A stretch of 56,484 nt of DNA, from contig NZ_AEIU01000054.1 in the NCBI RefSeq assembly GCF_000165125.1, positions 1-56,484 of the forward strand, written 5' to 3'. Made by a program: the position numbers and the translations under genes. This document shows, piece after piece, positions 23,079 to 31,896 of the stretch. The notes beneath the pieces were generated by a model. It was not told where the DNA came from. It searched no databases and saw only the letters and a program-made list of their open reading frames with translations. The stretch's first letter is position 1. The number at the start of each line of letters is the position of its first letter. This stretch comes from Vibrio caribbeanicus ATCC BAA-2122. GTDB lineage: Bacteria; Pseudomonadota; Gammaproteobacteria; Enterobacterales; Vibrionaceae.

Positions 23079-23812
23079 TTAAATTGGCCAACATTCACAA
23101 ATCTTTTGCCGACAGTGCTGTTTTAAAAGGCATTGATATCGAGATAAAACAAGGTGAAATCATTGTTATTATCGGATCCAGTGGAACCGGAAAATCGACC
23201 TTGTTGCGCTGCGTTAATTTCTTAGAAACGGCCGATAAGGGATCAATCAAAATTGATGATGTCATCGTAGATAGTCAAAACGCCAATCAAGCCGACGTAC
23301 TCGCTTTACGTCGAAAAACAGGTTTTGTCTTTCAAAACTATGCCTTATTCGCTCACATGACAGCACAACAAAATATTGCAGAAGGACTGATCACCGTACG
23401 CGGCTGGAAAAAAACTCAAGCATTGGAACATGCCCAACGTATTCTCAATGACATTGGCCTCGGTGATAAAGCACATCACTACCCCGCAAGCTTATCGGGA
23501 GGACAACAACAACGAGTAGGTATCGGGCGTGCAATGGCTCTAGAGCCTGAACTGTTGTTGTTTGACGAACCAACGTCGGCCCTTGACCCTGAATGGGTCG
23601 GAGAAGTGCTCACACTAATGAAAGAGCTCGCAAGTAAGCAACAGACCATGCTCGTTGTGACTCACGAGATGCAATTTGCCAAAGAAGTCGCCGATCGGGT
23701 TATTTTCATGGCCGAAGGAAACATTGTTGAACAAGGTTCTCCACAAGAAATTTTTCACAACCCGCAAGATCATCGACTCAAGAAGTTCCTGCGCCAAGTG
23801 GGTGTTGAGTAA
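23075..23812 (+). CDS. Polar amino acid ABC transporter, ATP-binding protein
   Basis: A 245 aa ABC ATPase that powers the preceding permease. Walker A is GSSGTGKST at 34-42, the signature is [14 protein letters not shown], Walker B is LLLFDEP, and the switch histidine is in VVTHEM. It belongs to the GlnQ/HisP branch, which serves polar amino acid importers. Last gene of the operon; no clear terminator before the rpmH promoters. Confidence 0.94.
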   Translation: MIKLANIHKSFADSAVLKGIDIEIKQGEIIVIIGSSGTGKSTLLRCVNFLETADKGSIKIDDVIVDSQNANQADVLALRRKTGFVFQNYALFAHMTAQQNIAEGLITVRGWKKTQALEHAQRILNDIGLGDKAHHYPASLSGGQQQRVGIGRAMALEPELLLFDEPTSALDPEWVGEVLTLMKELASKQQTMLVVTHEMQFAKEVADRVIFMAEGNIVEQGSPQEIFHNPQDHRLKKFLRQVGVE

Positions 23813-23838
23813 AGATCGAAACTAAAGGCGAAGGATCC

Positions 23839-23866
23839 TTGAGATTTTACTCACACTACGTATAAT
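23839..23866 (+). promoter_or_regulatory. rpmH promoter P1
   Basis: TTGAGA (23839-23844), 16-nt spacer, TATAAT (23861-23866). The -10 is a perfect match. It lies about 175 bp before rpmH. Confidence 0.7.
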
Positions 23867-23874
23867 CGCTCGGT

Positions 23875-23951
23875 CGGAATTGTGTCTTTGCACAAAGATT
23901 GACACTTTGTGTGACAGTGATTACAATTCCGCCTCTTTGTTGAGAGGCGTC
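23875..23951 (+). promoter_or_regulatory. Second rpmH promoter within a structured leader
   Basis: TTGACA (23899-23904), 17-nt spacer, TACAAT (23922-23927) form a near-consensus second promoter. The same segment holds nested inverted repeats: CGGAATTGT (23875-23883) against ACAATTCCG (23923-23931), CACAAAG against CTTTGTG inside it, and a hairpin CGCCTC/GAGGCG just after. Transcripts from P1 could fold here. Any role in ribosomal-protein feedback is inference. Confidence 0.65.
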
Positions 23952-24041
23952 GGTTAGTCTACTTTGAATGCAAAGAAGACATTAACGACCCACGCCGGGT
24001 TAACATTGACCTAAAACTACTGATCAGTAAAGGTAATTATC

Positions 24042-24176
24042 ATGAAACGCACTTTTCAACCTTCAGTTCTAAAGCGCAAGCGTTCTCACGGTTTCCGTGC
24101 ACGCATGGCAACTAAGAACGGTCGTAAAGTAATTAATGCACGTCGTGCTAAAGGCCGTGCGCGCCTATCAAAATAA
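24042..24176 (+). CDS. rpmH: 50S ribosomal protein L34
   Basis: L34 is a small basic protein of the large ribosomal subunit. The 44 aa reading frame begins [20 protein letters not shown] and ends RARLSK, which is diagnostic. AAAGGTAATTATC precedes the ATG. It heads rpmH-rnpA-yidD-yidC, with rnpA beginning 13 bp later. Two promoters lie upstream. Confidence 0.98.
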   Translation: MKRTFQPSVLKRKRSHGFRARMATKNGRKVINARRAKGRARLSK

Positions 24177-24189
24177 TCGCTAGTTTATT

Positions 24190-24546
24190 TTGAATACGTA
24201 CGCGTTCAATCGGGAGTTACGCTTGTTAACTCCCGAGCATTATCAAAATGTCTTTCAGCAAGCTCATCGAGCTGGCTCACCTCATTTCACCATCATTGCT
24301 CGCAATAATTCACTTTCTCATCCAAGATTAGGCCTAGCGGTGCCGAAAAAGCAGATAAAAACGTCGCCAGCCCGCAATCGCTTTAAACGTCTTGCTCGTG
24401 AAAGTTTTCGCAATAAACAACATCAATTACCTAATAAAGATTTTGTTGTTATTGCTAAGAAAAGTGCGCAAGATTTAACGAATGAGGAAATATTTAAGTT
24501 GTTTGATAAGCTATGGCATCGCCTTTCTCGCCCCTCACGTGGTTAG
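24190..24546 (+). CDS. rnpA: Ribonuclease P protein component
   Basis: RnpA is the protein subunit of RNase P that, with the catalytic RNA, matures tRNA 5-prime ends. The product is 118 aa and basic. The RNR-type signature is visible as [14 protein letters not shown], and [18 protein letters not shown] is a conserved N-terminal block. The start is TTG, a rare codon that may keep the protein level low. Its 3-prime end overlaps yidD by 34 bp. Confidence 0.95.
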   Translation: MNTYAFNRELRLLTPEHYQNVFQQAHRAGSPHFTIIARNNSLSHPRLGLAVPKKQIKTSPARNRFKRLARESFRNKQHQLPNKDFVVIAKKSAQDLTNEEIFKLFDKLWHRLSRPSRG

Positions 24547-24770
24547 CTATTGGGTTAGTCCGTCTTTATCGAGGACTCATCAGTCCACTGATTGGGCCGC
24601 GTTGCCGTTTTACACCAACTTGCTCTGAATACGCGATTGAAGCGTTTAAGCTGCACGGTTTTATCAAAGGATGTTGGTTAACAAGCAAACGTTTATTAAA
24701 ATGCCACCCCTGTAATAAAGGTGGCTATGACCCTGTACCCCCAGTTTCAATACAAGACAGAGATAAATAA
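24513..24770 (+). CDS. yidD: Membrane protein insertion efficiency factor YidD
   Basis: YidD is a small membrane-associated protein that aids YidC-dependent insertion. The 85 aa product carries the family core [17 protein letters not shown] with conserved cysteines, plus a later CHPC ([14 protein letters not shown]). It begins inside rnpA, overlapping by 34 bp, and ends two bases before yidC. Confidence 0.94.
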   Translation: MASPFSPLTWLAIGLVRLYRGLISPLIGPRCRFTPTCSEYAIEAFKLHGFIKGCWLTSKRLLKCHPCNKGGYDPVPPVSIQDRDK

Positions 24771-24772
24771 CG

Positions 24773-26428
24773 ATGGATTCTCAACGTAACATCCTGTTAA
24801 TCGGGCTCGCAATGGTTTCTTTTCTGTTGTTCACTAAATGGCAACAGTTTCAGGACAAACCTTCGCAACCGATTGAACAGGTTCAATCAAGCAGTGCTCT
24901 TCCAGTACAAAACTCTGCTGACGAGCTAGATGCAGCTCCAGTACAAACGAGTTCTGCCAAGACAATCAGTGTTAAAACCGATGTCTTAACCCTATCGATT
25001 GATACCGTTGGGGGTGATGTGGTTCATGCCGATCTCAACCAATATGCAGAACAAATGGACAAACCTGATCCGTTCGTTTTACTCAAAGATAAACCCAGCC
25101 ATATTTTTATTGCGCAAAGCGGCCTTATTGGTCCTCAGGGTGTCGATTTAAAGACTCAGCGTCCAGCGTATCTAGTTAATGGCGACAGTTTTGTACTTGC
25201 TGACGGTCAGGATGAACTTAGCGTCCCAATGACCTACAAGGCGAATGGCTTGGAATATACCAAGACCTTCATCTTCAAACGTGGCAGTTATGCTATCGAT
25301 GTGAAATATGATGTAGTCAACCACTCTGGCAGCAACGCTACCATAGGGGCGTACGCACACCTTCGTCAAACTCTTCTTGACGATGGTGGTAGCATTACTA
25401 TGCCAACCTATCGTGGTGGTGCCTACTCAGATCAAGACACTCGCTATAAGAAGTACAGTTTTGATGACATGCAGGATAAAAGCCTCTCAATCACCTTGCC
25501 TGATGGCAAAGGTTGGGTAGCCATGATCCAGCACTACTTTGCTACCGCTTGGATACCAAGAAATGAACCCGACACTAAAATTTACACTCGTGTCGTTAGC
25601 AACGATAACACCTTTGACCCTGCGCAAGATAATACAGTCGGTGATATTGGTATTCGTATGCCAAACAAAACCATTGCAGACGGTGATAAAGCTCAATTTT
25701 TAGCCACACTGTGGGTCGGTCCAAAACTTCAAGATCAGATGGCTGAGGTTGCCGATAACTTAGATTTGGTGGTCGATTATGGCTGGCTGTGGTTTATCGC
25801 TAAACCTTTACACTCTTTGTTGTCCTACATTCATAACTTTGTCGGCAACTGGGGTTTCGCTATCATCTGTTTGACGTTTATTGTTCGTGGAGCCATGTAC
25901 CCACTAACGAAAGCACAATATACCTCAATGGCAAAAATGCGTATGTTGCAGCCAAAACTGCAAGCCATGCGCGAGCGTATTGGCGATGATCGTCAGCGCA
26001 TGAGTCAAGAGATGATGGAGCTCTACAAAAAAGAGAAAGTGAATCCACTTGGTGGTTGTCTGCCGTTACTCCTGCAAATGCCGATTTTCATTGCCCTTTA
26101 CTGGGCCTTGATGGAGTCGGTCGAGTTGCGCCACTCTCCATTCTTTGGCTGGATTACTGATTTGTCGGCAAAAGACCCATACTTTATTTTACCGCTATTG
26201 ATGGGCGCTTCGATGTTTATGATTCAGAAGATGAGCCCGACAACAGTCACGGACCCAATGCAGCAGAAGATCATGACCTTTATGCCAGTAATGTTTACGT
26301 TCTTCTTCATCTTCTTCCCATCTGGCCTTGTTTTGTACTGGCTGGTATCGAATATAGTGACGCTTATTCAGCAAACGCTGATTTATAAATCACTTGAGAA
26401 GAAAGGGCTGCACAGCAAATCCGCCTAA
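24773..26428 (+). CDS. yidC: Membrane protein insertase YidC
   Basis: YidC inserts and folds inner-membrane proteins, alone or with SecYEG. At 551 aa it is of the long gram-negative type. It has an N-terminal anchor helix (about 6-21), a large periplasmic P1 domain (about 60-335), then about five helices including the conserved [22 protein letters not shown]-like segment ([15 protein letters not shown]) and [20 protein letters not shown]. It is the last gene before a strong terminator. Confidence 0.97.
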   Translation: MDSQRNILLIGLAMVSFLLFTKWQQFQDKPSQPIEQVQSSSALPVQNSADELDAAPVQTSSAKTISVKTDVLTLSIDTVGGDVVHADLNQYAEQMDKPDPFVLLKDKPSHIFIAQSGLIGPQGVDLKTQRPAYLVNGDSFVLADGQDELSVPMTYKANGLEYTKTFIFKRGSYAIDVKYDVVNHSGSNATIGAYAHLRQTLLDDGGSITMPTYRGGAYSDQDTRYKKYSFDDMQDKSLSITLPDGKGWVAMIQHYFATAWIPRNEPDTKIYTRVVSNDNTFDPAQDNTVGDIGIRMPNKTIADGDKAQFLATLWVGPKLQDQMAEVADNLDLVVDYGWLWFIAKPLHSLLSYIHNFVGNWGFAIICLTFIVRGAMYPLTKAQYTSMAKMRMLQPKLQAMRERIGDDRQRMSQEMMELYKKEKVNPLGGCLPLLLQMPIFIALYWALMESVELRHSPFFGWITDLSAKDPYFILPLLMGASMFMIQKMSPTTVTDPMQQKIMTFMPVMFTFFFIFFPSGLVLYWLVSNIVTLIQQTLIYKSLEKKGLHSKSA

Positions 26429-26445
26429 GCAATATTTCTACGATT

Positions 26446-26473
26446 AAAAGGCGACCAAAGGGTCGCCTTTTTT
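26446..26473 (+). terminator. Terminator after yidC
   Basis: AAAAGGCGACC and GGTCGCCTTTT enclose a loop of about four bases, followed by more T. It is 17 nt after the yidC stop. Confidence 0.9.
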
Positions 26474-26540
26474 CATCGACCTGATTACAATTCAGCACAT
26501 AACTTCCTAGCTACAGTAACATCAAGAATAGGCCTAATTT

Positions 26541-27902
26541 ATGACAACCGATACCATAGTCGCTCAAGCAACCGCCCCTGGTCGAGGTGGCGTTGGCATC
26601 ATCCGAGTCTCTGGACCTTTAGCCACACAGGTGGCGTCAGAAATAACCGGCAAGGATTTGCGTCCACGTTATGCCGAATATTTAGCGTTTAAAGCCCAAG
26701 ACGGTACTGAGATAGACCAAGGTATTGCATTATACTTCCCCAATCCTCACTCCTTTACTGGGGAGGACGTTCTTGAACTACAAGGGCACGGTGGTCCAGT
26801 GGTAATGGATATGCTGATTAAACGTATTCTCACCATACCAGGCCTTCGCACCGCAAGGCCCGGAGAGTTTTCTGAGCGCGCGTTTCTTAACGATAAGCTC
26901 GACCTTGCACAAGCAGAAGCTATTGCCGACCTGATTGATGCCAGTTCTGAAGAAGCCGCTAAATCAGCCTTGATGTCATTACAAGGAGCCTTTTCTGGCC
27001 GTATTCACACCTTAGTTGAATCGTTAATTCATCTGAGGATCTATGTCGAAGCGGCTATCGATTTCCCAGAAGAAGAAATCGACTTTCTCGCCGATGGAAA
27101 AGTGGCTGGTGACTTACAAAGTATCATAGATAATCTCGCTGCAGTGCGCCAAGAAGCCAATCAAGGTGCGATTATGCGCGAGGGGATGAAGGTCGTGATT
27201 GCTGGACGGCCAAATGCCGGAAAATCGAGTTTGCTCAATGCACTATCAGGTAAAGAATCGGCAATTGTCACCGATATCGCTGGCACAACCCGGGATGTAT
27301 TGAGAGAACACATTCATATCGATGGTATGCCATTACACATTATTGATACTGCCGGCCTACGTGATGCCAGTGATGAAGTCGAAAAAATTGGAATTGAGCG
27401 TGCTTGGGAAGAAATCTCGCAAGCCGATCGTGTTTTATTCATGGTTGATGGAACCACAACCCAGGAAACTGACCCCAAACAAATTTGGCCAGATTTCATT
27501 GATCGTTTACCAGACAATATTGGGATCACCGTGATTCGCAACAAAGCCGATCAAACTGATGAGCCACTTGGGATCTGTCATGTGAACGATCCCACCTTAA
27601 TTCGTCTATCGGCAAAAACCGGAGAAGGTGTTGAATCTCTGCGTCTTCATCTAAAACAATGTATGGGATTCTCTGGTAGCAATGAGGGTGGCTTCATGGC
27701 TCGCCGCCGTCACCTAGAAGCCTTAGACCGAGCCGCCGAACATTTACAAATCGGCCAACAACAACTCGAAAGCTATATGGCTGGAGAGATTTTAGCAGAA
27801 GAACTGCGTATCACTCAGCAACACCTGAGCGAGATCACCGGAGAATTTAGCTCCGATGATCTACTGGGTAGAATCTTTTCATCTTTCTGTATTGGTAAAT
27901 AA
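26541..27902 (+). CDS. mnmE: tRNA modification GTPase MnmE (TrmE)
   Basis: MnmE, with MnmG, installs the 5-carboxymethylaminomethyl group on wobble uridine of several tRNAs. The product is 453 aa. It has an N-terminal tetrahydrofolate-binding domain, then a G domain with P-loop GRPNAGKSS (222-230), [12 protein letters not shown] and NKAD. It ends with the diagnostic C-terminal FCIGK. Its partner mnmG lies 5 kb away on the other side of oriC. In V. cholerae mnmE is next to mioC; here an accessory block separates them. Confidence 0.98.
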   Translation: MTTDTIVAQATAPGRGGVGIIRVSGPLATQVASEITGKDLRPRYAEYLAFKAQDGTEIDQGIALYFPNPHSFTGEDVLELQGHGGPVVMDMLIKRILTIPGLRTARPGEFSERAFLNDKLDLAQAEAIADLIDASSEEAAKSALMSLQGAFSGRIHTLVESLIHLRIYVEAAIDFPEEEIDFLADGKVAGDLQSIIDNLAAVRQEANQGAIMREGMKVVIAGRPNAGKSSLLNALSGKESAIVTDIAGTTRDVLREHIHIDGMPLHIIDTAGLRDASDEVEKIGIERAWEEISQADRVLFMVDGTTTQETDPKQIWPDFIDRLPDNIGITVIRNKADQTDEPLGICHVNDPTLIRLSAKTGEGVESLRLHLKQCMGFSGSNEGGFMARRRHLEALDRAAEHLQIGQQQLESYMAGEILAEELRITQQHLSEITGEFSSDDLLGRIFSSFCIGK

Positions 27903-27906
27903 GCAC

Positions 27907-27935
27907 TGGCTCCACGGATGTAAAAAGTGGAGCCA
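27907..27935 (+). terminator. Hairpin after mnmE, possible terminator without T tract
   Basis: TGGCTCCAC (27907-27915) and GTGGAGCCA (27927-27935) form a 9-bp stem with an 11-nt loop directly after mnmE. No T run follows, so it may stabilise RNA ends or serve as a weak terminator. Confidence 0.5.
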
Positions 27936-27984
27936 AGTACAAAGGCTTGCTTTCATTATGCACTCAGTTCTAAAGCGATGATAA

Positions 27985-28017
27985 CCGGTAGATTGGCGGA
28001 TTACGCCAAATGACCGG
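27985..28017. repeat. Two-tier inverted repeat between mnmE and the oxidase gene
   Basis: Inner arms TTGGCG/CGCCAA (27993-27998 and 28004-28009) lie inside outer arms CCGGT/ACCGG (27985-27989 and 28013-28017), separated by 3-nt internal loops. There is no T tract on either side. Its role is unknown; it lies at the left edge of the accessory block. Confidence 0.5.
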
Positions 28018-28071
28018 GTATAACTTTGGGCGATTTCAAATCAAAGTGCCTTTGGTTTTAATTAATACTTT

Positions 28072-30375
28072 CTAATACACAGGGGTGATAAAAACATTAT
28101 CGACTAACATGCCTCCGGTCTTTGATCCTTGAGTGGCGGTTATTGACAACCGCTCAACTTGGCTTGATGCGACGAACTCTTTTGAATAACTCTTCCAACT
28201 CTCTTTTCCTCGATTAATCGCCGTCCAAGGATGTTTCAAAGAACCGATCTCTATTTTCGCTGAAGCTTGATTCCAGCACCACCCCCAAAACCATTGGTGA
28301 CACACTTTGGAGGCTTCATGCACAGCATAATCAAAGCTAATTTTGTATCTTTGACCGGCAATAAGTCCTTTTATGTCTTGCCATATTTTCCCATCAGCAT
28401 TTAAGTCCAGAAATTGCTTTCCATTTTGTACCTGCCCCATGTGCTGATGTGAGGATGCTTGCACTTCAACTCCATTGTTTTGAACGTACCAATCTCCGAA
28501 ACGTTTTCCAGACATATACTCTCCAAATCCGACCTCAATTTGGTCTTTATTGTTAAGAGAAAGTCCAACCAAATTGGCTTGCCATTGAATAGCACCTCGT
28601 GCAGCCCCCTCACCGATGACAGCTCCTAATGCCTGAACCGCAGGGGAGACATCAGTGACGTCGATAATGCCTGCATTCTCAAAATTTCCATTTGTTACCA
28701 ACGGCTTTTGCTCCGTCCAGCCTAGATTTTTTGATTTAGGGGGAAGATGAACGATGGTTCCTATTGAAGGTGTTCCCTTTTCATTAATGGCAAAGAGCAT
28801 GTAATGGCCTGGCGTTAACTGATATGGAGACGATGGAATTTTTACCGTCACCGACTTGGTACTTTTTAGAGTAATTGGTAGGTGGCGAAAACGCTGTTCA
28901 TTGTTGAATGAATGTGTGACAACACCATTTTTCACCATAGTGATAGACTTAATCGCACTACTGTCATCCACGTTGATCGTGAGCTTCTGACCGTAAGCGA
29001 GTGTTTTGTCCAAGATGTTCGCGACCGGACGTTTCGCCCAGCTATCACCATCAAATAAGTACGGAGGGTAAAAAATCTGGCCGTTTAAATTATTCTTCGG
29101 CCCAGGGGCACCTGTCCCAGCGGAAAGAACCGAACCATCAGGAAGTAGTAGCGCCGAAGAGTGATAGTGACGAAGATGTTTTTCAGAAGTCATGGTTGCC
29201 CATTGTTCAGTTCTTGCGTCCCATAATTCCGCTTCATAACCGACTGGATGACTAAGAACTTCACCCACGGCTCCATTTGCTTCTGAGCCGCCAGTGACCA
29301 AAACATTGCCATCTGGTAACAACGTAGAATTAGCCCAGTGTCGACGGTTTTTCATCGGAGAAATTTGCCTTACAGAAGGCCAATCCCCTTTGACATCGAT
29401 AATACTTGCCGCGTTCGAAGCAATGACAGAGTCACCGACATGATTCGCTTTATCGCCCCCACCAACCTGAAGGATTTTACCAGGACGGTACATCACTGCT
29501 GTTGAAGTTGCGCCAATGTTCTCTGTGCTCAACTCACCTGCTGGCACAGTTTGGCCGAAGTTTTTTACATCCGTGTAATACATCGCTGGACCTGAAATGG
29601 TGAATATTTTTCGGTTCGGCAGAACCCAAGTTCTCGGATACCACCACCTATTAAAGTCATCGCCATAGGCGAATTCACTCCTGGCATTAATCAGGGAGCG
29701 ATAGCCTATTCTCGGGTTGTAAATTTCTGGCACGATTACACCCGTACCAAGCACCCCATTAGTACTTCCTCCTTGGACTAGATATTCATCGCCCGGAAGC
29801 GTTGTTACCGTAGGGTACCACCTTGGGTAAACCATTGAATAATTGACATTTTTAATTAAGTTATTGGCAGAAAATAATGTTGTGTTTGCGTTACCGAAAT
29901 TTTCACCTGTTCCATTATCTCCCCCGATCATGATCAGGTCGCCGGAACTAGCGAGTCTTGATTGACCTGCGCAAAAGGTATCTGTCGGCATCGTATTTGG
30001 CAGTGCTGTAAAGTGATGACCTGATGGCTGGCGATCCCATACCACGTATTCCATCGTTCCTTGACTACCATCTTTTCCAGACCCGTACATTAATACTCGA
30101 CCATCAGGCCCCAGAGACATATGAATGGGGATAATGGGGATAGAAAAAACCTCTCCCCATTTTCCTGTAGTTGATGGAGAATCCACACAGGATGTATTGA
30201 AACATCCATCAACGTATTCTGGGTTAGTATCATCTTGATTTGGGTTGGCGAGGTTTAAGAGCCAATCAAAAAAAGGCGAGATATTGACTGCGTAACTTGG
30301 TAACGGCACAGCAAGTGCTGTAATGATGATAGCTAATTTCAGCGATTTATTTTTACCCATAACTGCTTCTTTCAT
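28072..30375 (-). CDS. Secreted copper-radical oxidase, galactose/glyoxal oxidase-like
   Basis: A 767 aa exported protein. It has a signal peptide ending PSYA at residue 29, a beta-propeller/kelch-like core (about 75-440), a DUF1929-type domain (about 450-545) and a C-terminal extension (about 555-767). The extension resembles DUF642/galactose-binding modules (FGDWYVQNNGVEVQ, GKQFLDLNADG). The copper-radical ligands of galactose oxidase all align: Cys135 (TFCAGQS), Tyr187 (PRWYPTV), Tyr404-His405 (RHYHSS) and His488 (THSFNNEQR). RWYP is the glyoxal-oxidase version of the radical tyrosine motif. Such enzymes oxidise alcohols or aldehydes with O2, making H2O2. Substrate unknown. ATG 30360 is an equally possible start. 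It splits mnmE from mioC and was probably acquired. Confidence 0.85.
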   Translation of the reverse strand: MKEAVMGKNKSLKLAIIITALAVPLPSYAVNISPFFDWLLNLANPNQDDTNPEYVDGCFNTSCVDSPSTTGKWGEVFSIPIIPIHMSLGPDGRVLMYGSGKDGSQGTMEYVVWDRQPSGHHFTALPNTMPTDTFCAGQSRLASSGDLIMIGGDNGTGENFGNANTTLFSANNLIKNVNYSMVYPRWYPTVTTLPGDEYLVQGGSTNGVLGTGVIVPEIYNPRIGYRSLINARSEFAYGDDFNRWWYPRTWVLPNRKIFTISGPAMYYTDVKNFGQTVPAGELSTENIGATSTAVMYRPGKILQVGGGDKANHVGDSVIASNAASIIDVKGDWPSVRQISPMKNRRHWANSTLLPDGNVLVTGGSEANGAVGEVLSHPVGYEAELWDARTEQWATMTSEKHLRHYHSSALLLPDGSVLSAGTGAPGPKNNLNGQIFYPPYLFDGDSWAKRPVANILDKTLAYGQKLTINVDDSSAIKSITMVKNGVVTHSFNNEQRFRHLPITLKSTKSVTVKIPSSPYQLTPGHYMLFAINEKGTPSIGTIVHLPPKSKNLGWTEQKPLVTNGNFENAGIIDVTDVSPAVQALGAVIGEGAARGAIQWQANLVGLSLNNKDQIEVGFGEYMSGKRFGDWYVQNNGVEVQASSHQHMGQVQNGKQFLDLNADGKIWQDIKGLIAGQRYKISFDYAVHEASKVCHQWFWGWCWNQASAKIEIGSLKHPWTAINRGKESWKSYSKEFVASSQVERLSITATQGSKTGGMLVDNVFITPVY

Positions 30376-30541
30376 ATCGTTAACTTTATTAAATGAAAAA
30401 GTAAAATATTTTTAATAGATAGTTTTTAACAATTTCGTCAACAATAATGTAGCAGGGCATTAATTAATCTAAATAGTAAATAAGAGCATCGCCGATATAT
30501 CTTATAAAAGTATCAAATTTAAGAAACGTATCCGATAAGGT

Positions 30542-30949
30542 TTACTCAAACTCCCAAGAGAAACCAACGTTATAATCATCATCATTCGACTGCATGTACG
30601 TCTTGATGCCACTCTCTGGGAAGTGGCCGATATAACATGTTACATGCTGATTTTCTTTCGATTCTAGCTCAATGTCCCATTGACCAAGACTTTGCTGTTT
30701 GCACTTATCACCAGTAAAAGCGCGTAACTCGTGTCTCTGTTCAATGTCATAGAGAGAGTACTCCGATGGATTCTCATCTAGGATAGAAATATTCGATTTG
30801 GGTTTGGTAGTATCGATGTAAAAATCGTTGTGTGATGAGCCTGCATCCAAACTGCTGTATCCGGTCTTTAGGTCATCCAAAAACGTATTGGCCGAACTAG
30901 TTTCTGCTGTCAAAGCTAACGTAAAGGACAAGAAAATATGCTTATTCAT
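30542..30949 (-). CDS. Small exported protein, unknown function
   Basis: A 135 aa protein with a plausible signal peptide (MNKHIFLSFTLALTAETSSA). The mature part is acidic and polar, with two cysteines in a KCKQQSLGQWDIELES to HVTCYIGHF block that might form a disulfide, and an aromatic C-terminus (NVGFSWEFE). I recognise no family. ATG 30949 was chosen because it puts the signal peptide at the N-terminus; an in-frame ATG at 30964 adds five residues. It lies upstream of the oxidase gene on the same strand, 166 bp apart. The DNA is AT-rich compared with neighbouring core genes, which suggests transfer. Confidence 0.6.
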   Translation of the reverse strand: MNKHIFLSFTLALTAETSSANTFLDDLKTGYSSLDAGSSHNDFYIDTTKPKSNISILDENPSEYSLYDIEQRHELRAFTGDKCKQQSLGQWDIELESKENQHVTCYIGHFPESGIKTYMQSNDDDYNVGFSWEFE

Positions 30950-31133
30950 TATAAACATTACCATTAATCATCTTTATCAATCAAAGGTCGCCCATGCTAA
31001 TGATCTAAAAATAAAAATCAATCATTTAACACCTAAAAACAACAAGTAATTATTGTAAAACGATAAATATATATTGTCTTATTTTAATTGACTGATTAAT
31101 ATCATGCAGAGAATATCTAGCAAAGAGGTTTAA

Positions 31134-31667
31134 ATGAAGCAACAATCCATCAGTCATTTTAGTCGTAATCTTGTCGGTTTATTTTGGTTTTCTATCGTCT
31201 TAATCATTTCTCTCGATACCGTGTTCTGGTTCAGCACTACAATGTATAATTTTAATCCCCCTTGGTTTAGCGCCAGTTTTCCTATTGAAGTTACACTTCC
31301 TCTTTCTACCGCCCGTTCTGTGATCGGTTACTTTCCAAGTATAATTTCGACACTAGTTACGGTGGCAATACTCTGGCAGCTCATAGTACTATTTCGTTTG
31401 TACAAGGAAGGCATTATCTTTGAATTTCAAAATGCATTGTGTTTCAAAAAAATAAGCTATTTATTGATTGCTACACCATTTATTGAAATTATGAGCGATA
31501 TACTTCTTAGTTTAGCTTTATCCTTCAATGGCGAAAATTGGAACATGTCGTTTACTATTGATGATAGCGCCATTACTGCGATGATCATTGGTTTTATTGT
31601 GCAAGTCATTGCCGTTGTGATGGAAAAAGCTGTTCATCTACAAGAAGAGAGTAAGTTGACAATTTAA
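31134..31667 (+). CDS. DUF2975-family membrane protein
   Basis: A 177 aa protein with four hydrophobic segments (about 14-34, 66-88, 106-130 and 144-166). The overall layout, with FRLYKEGIIFEFQNALCFKKI between helices 2 and 3 (here split as FRLYKEGIIFEF and QNALCFKKI), matches DUF2975. Such proteins are commonly encoded just before a YozG-type XRE regulator, as here. AGAGG precedes the ATG. The function is unknown; a role in sensing or being controlled by the adjacent regulator is inference. Confidence 0.72.
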   Translation: MKQQSISHFSRNLVGLFWFSIVLIISLDTVFWFSTTMYNFNPPWFSASFPIEVTLPLSTARSVIGYFPSIISTLVTVAILWQLIVLFRLYKEGIIFEFQNALCFKKISYLLIATPFIEIMSDILLSLALSFNGENWNMSFTIDDSAITAMIIGFIVQVIAVVMEKAVHLQEESKLTI

Positions 31668-31668
31668 T

Positions 31669-31896
31669 ATGGCGATTATTATTAATTTGGATGTCATGTT
31701 GGCAAAACGGAAAATGCGCTCAAATGAGCTTGCCAAACTTATTGGTATTACAGAGCAAAATTTATCCGTACTAAAAAACGGACACGCGAAAGCAGTCAAA
31801 CTATCAACACTTGAAGCGATATGTACTCATTTAAATTGCCAGCCTGGAGACCTTTTAGAATACGTGCCGGATAAGGAATCAGAATTTCCACATTAA
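31669..31896 (+). CDS. YozG-like XRE-family transcriptional regulator
   Basis: A 75 aa single-domain Cro/CI-type HTH protein. The helix-turn-helix is KLIGITEQNLSVLKNGHAKA, followed by LSTLEAICTHLNCQPGDLLEY, typical of the short YozG group (the second is given as LSTLEAICTHLNC and QPGDLLEY). It starts one base after the DUF2975 gene stop, so the two are cotranscribed and probably coupled. It likely represses its own operon. Confidence 0.85.
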   Translation: MAIIINLDVMLAKRKMRSNELAKLIGITEQNLSVLKNGHAKAVKLSTLEAICTHLNCQPGDLLEYVPDKESEFPH

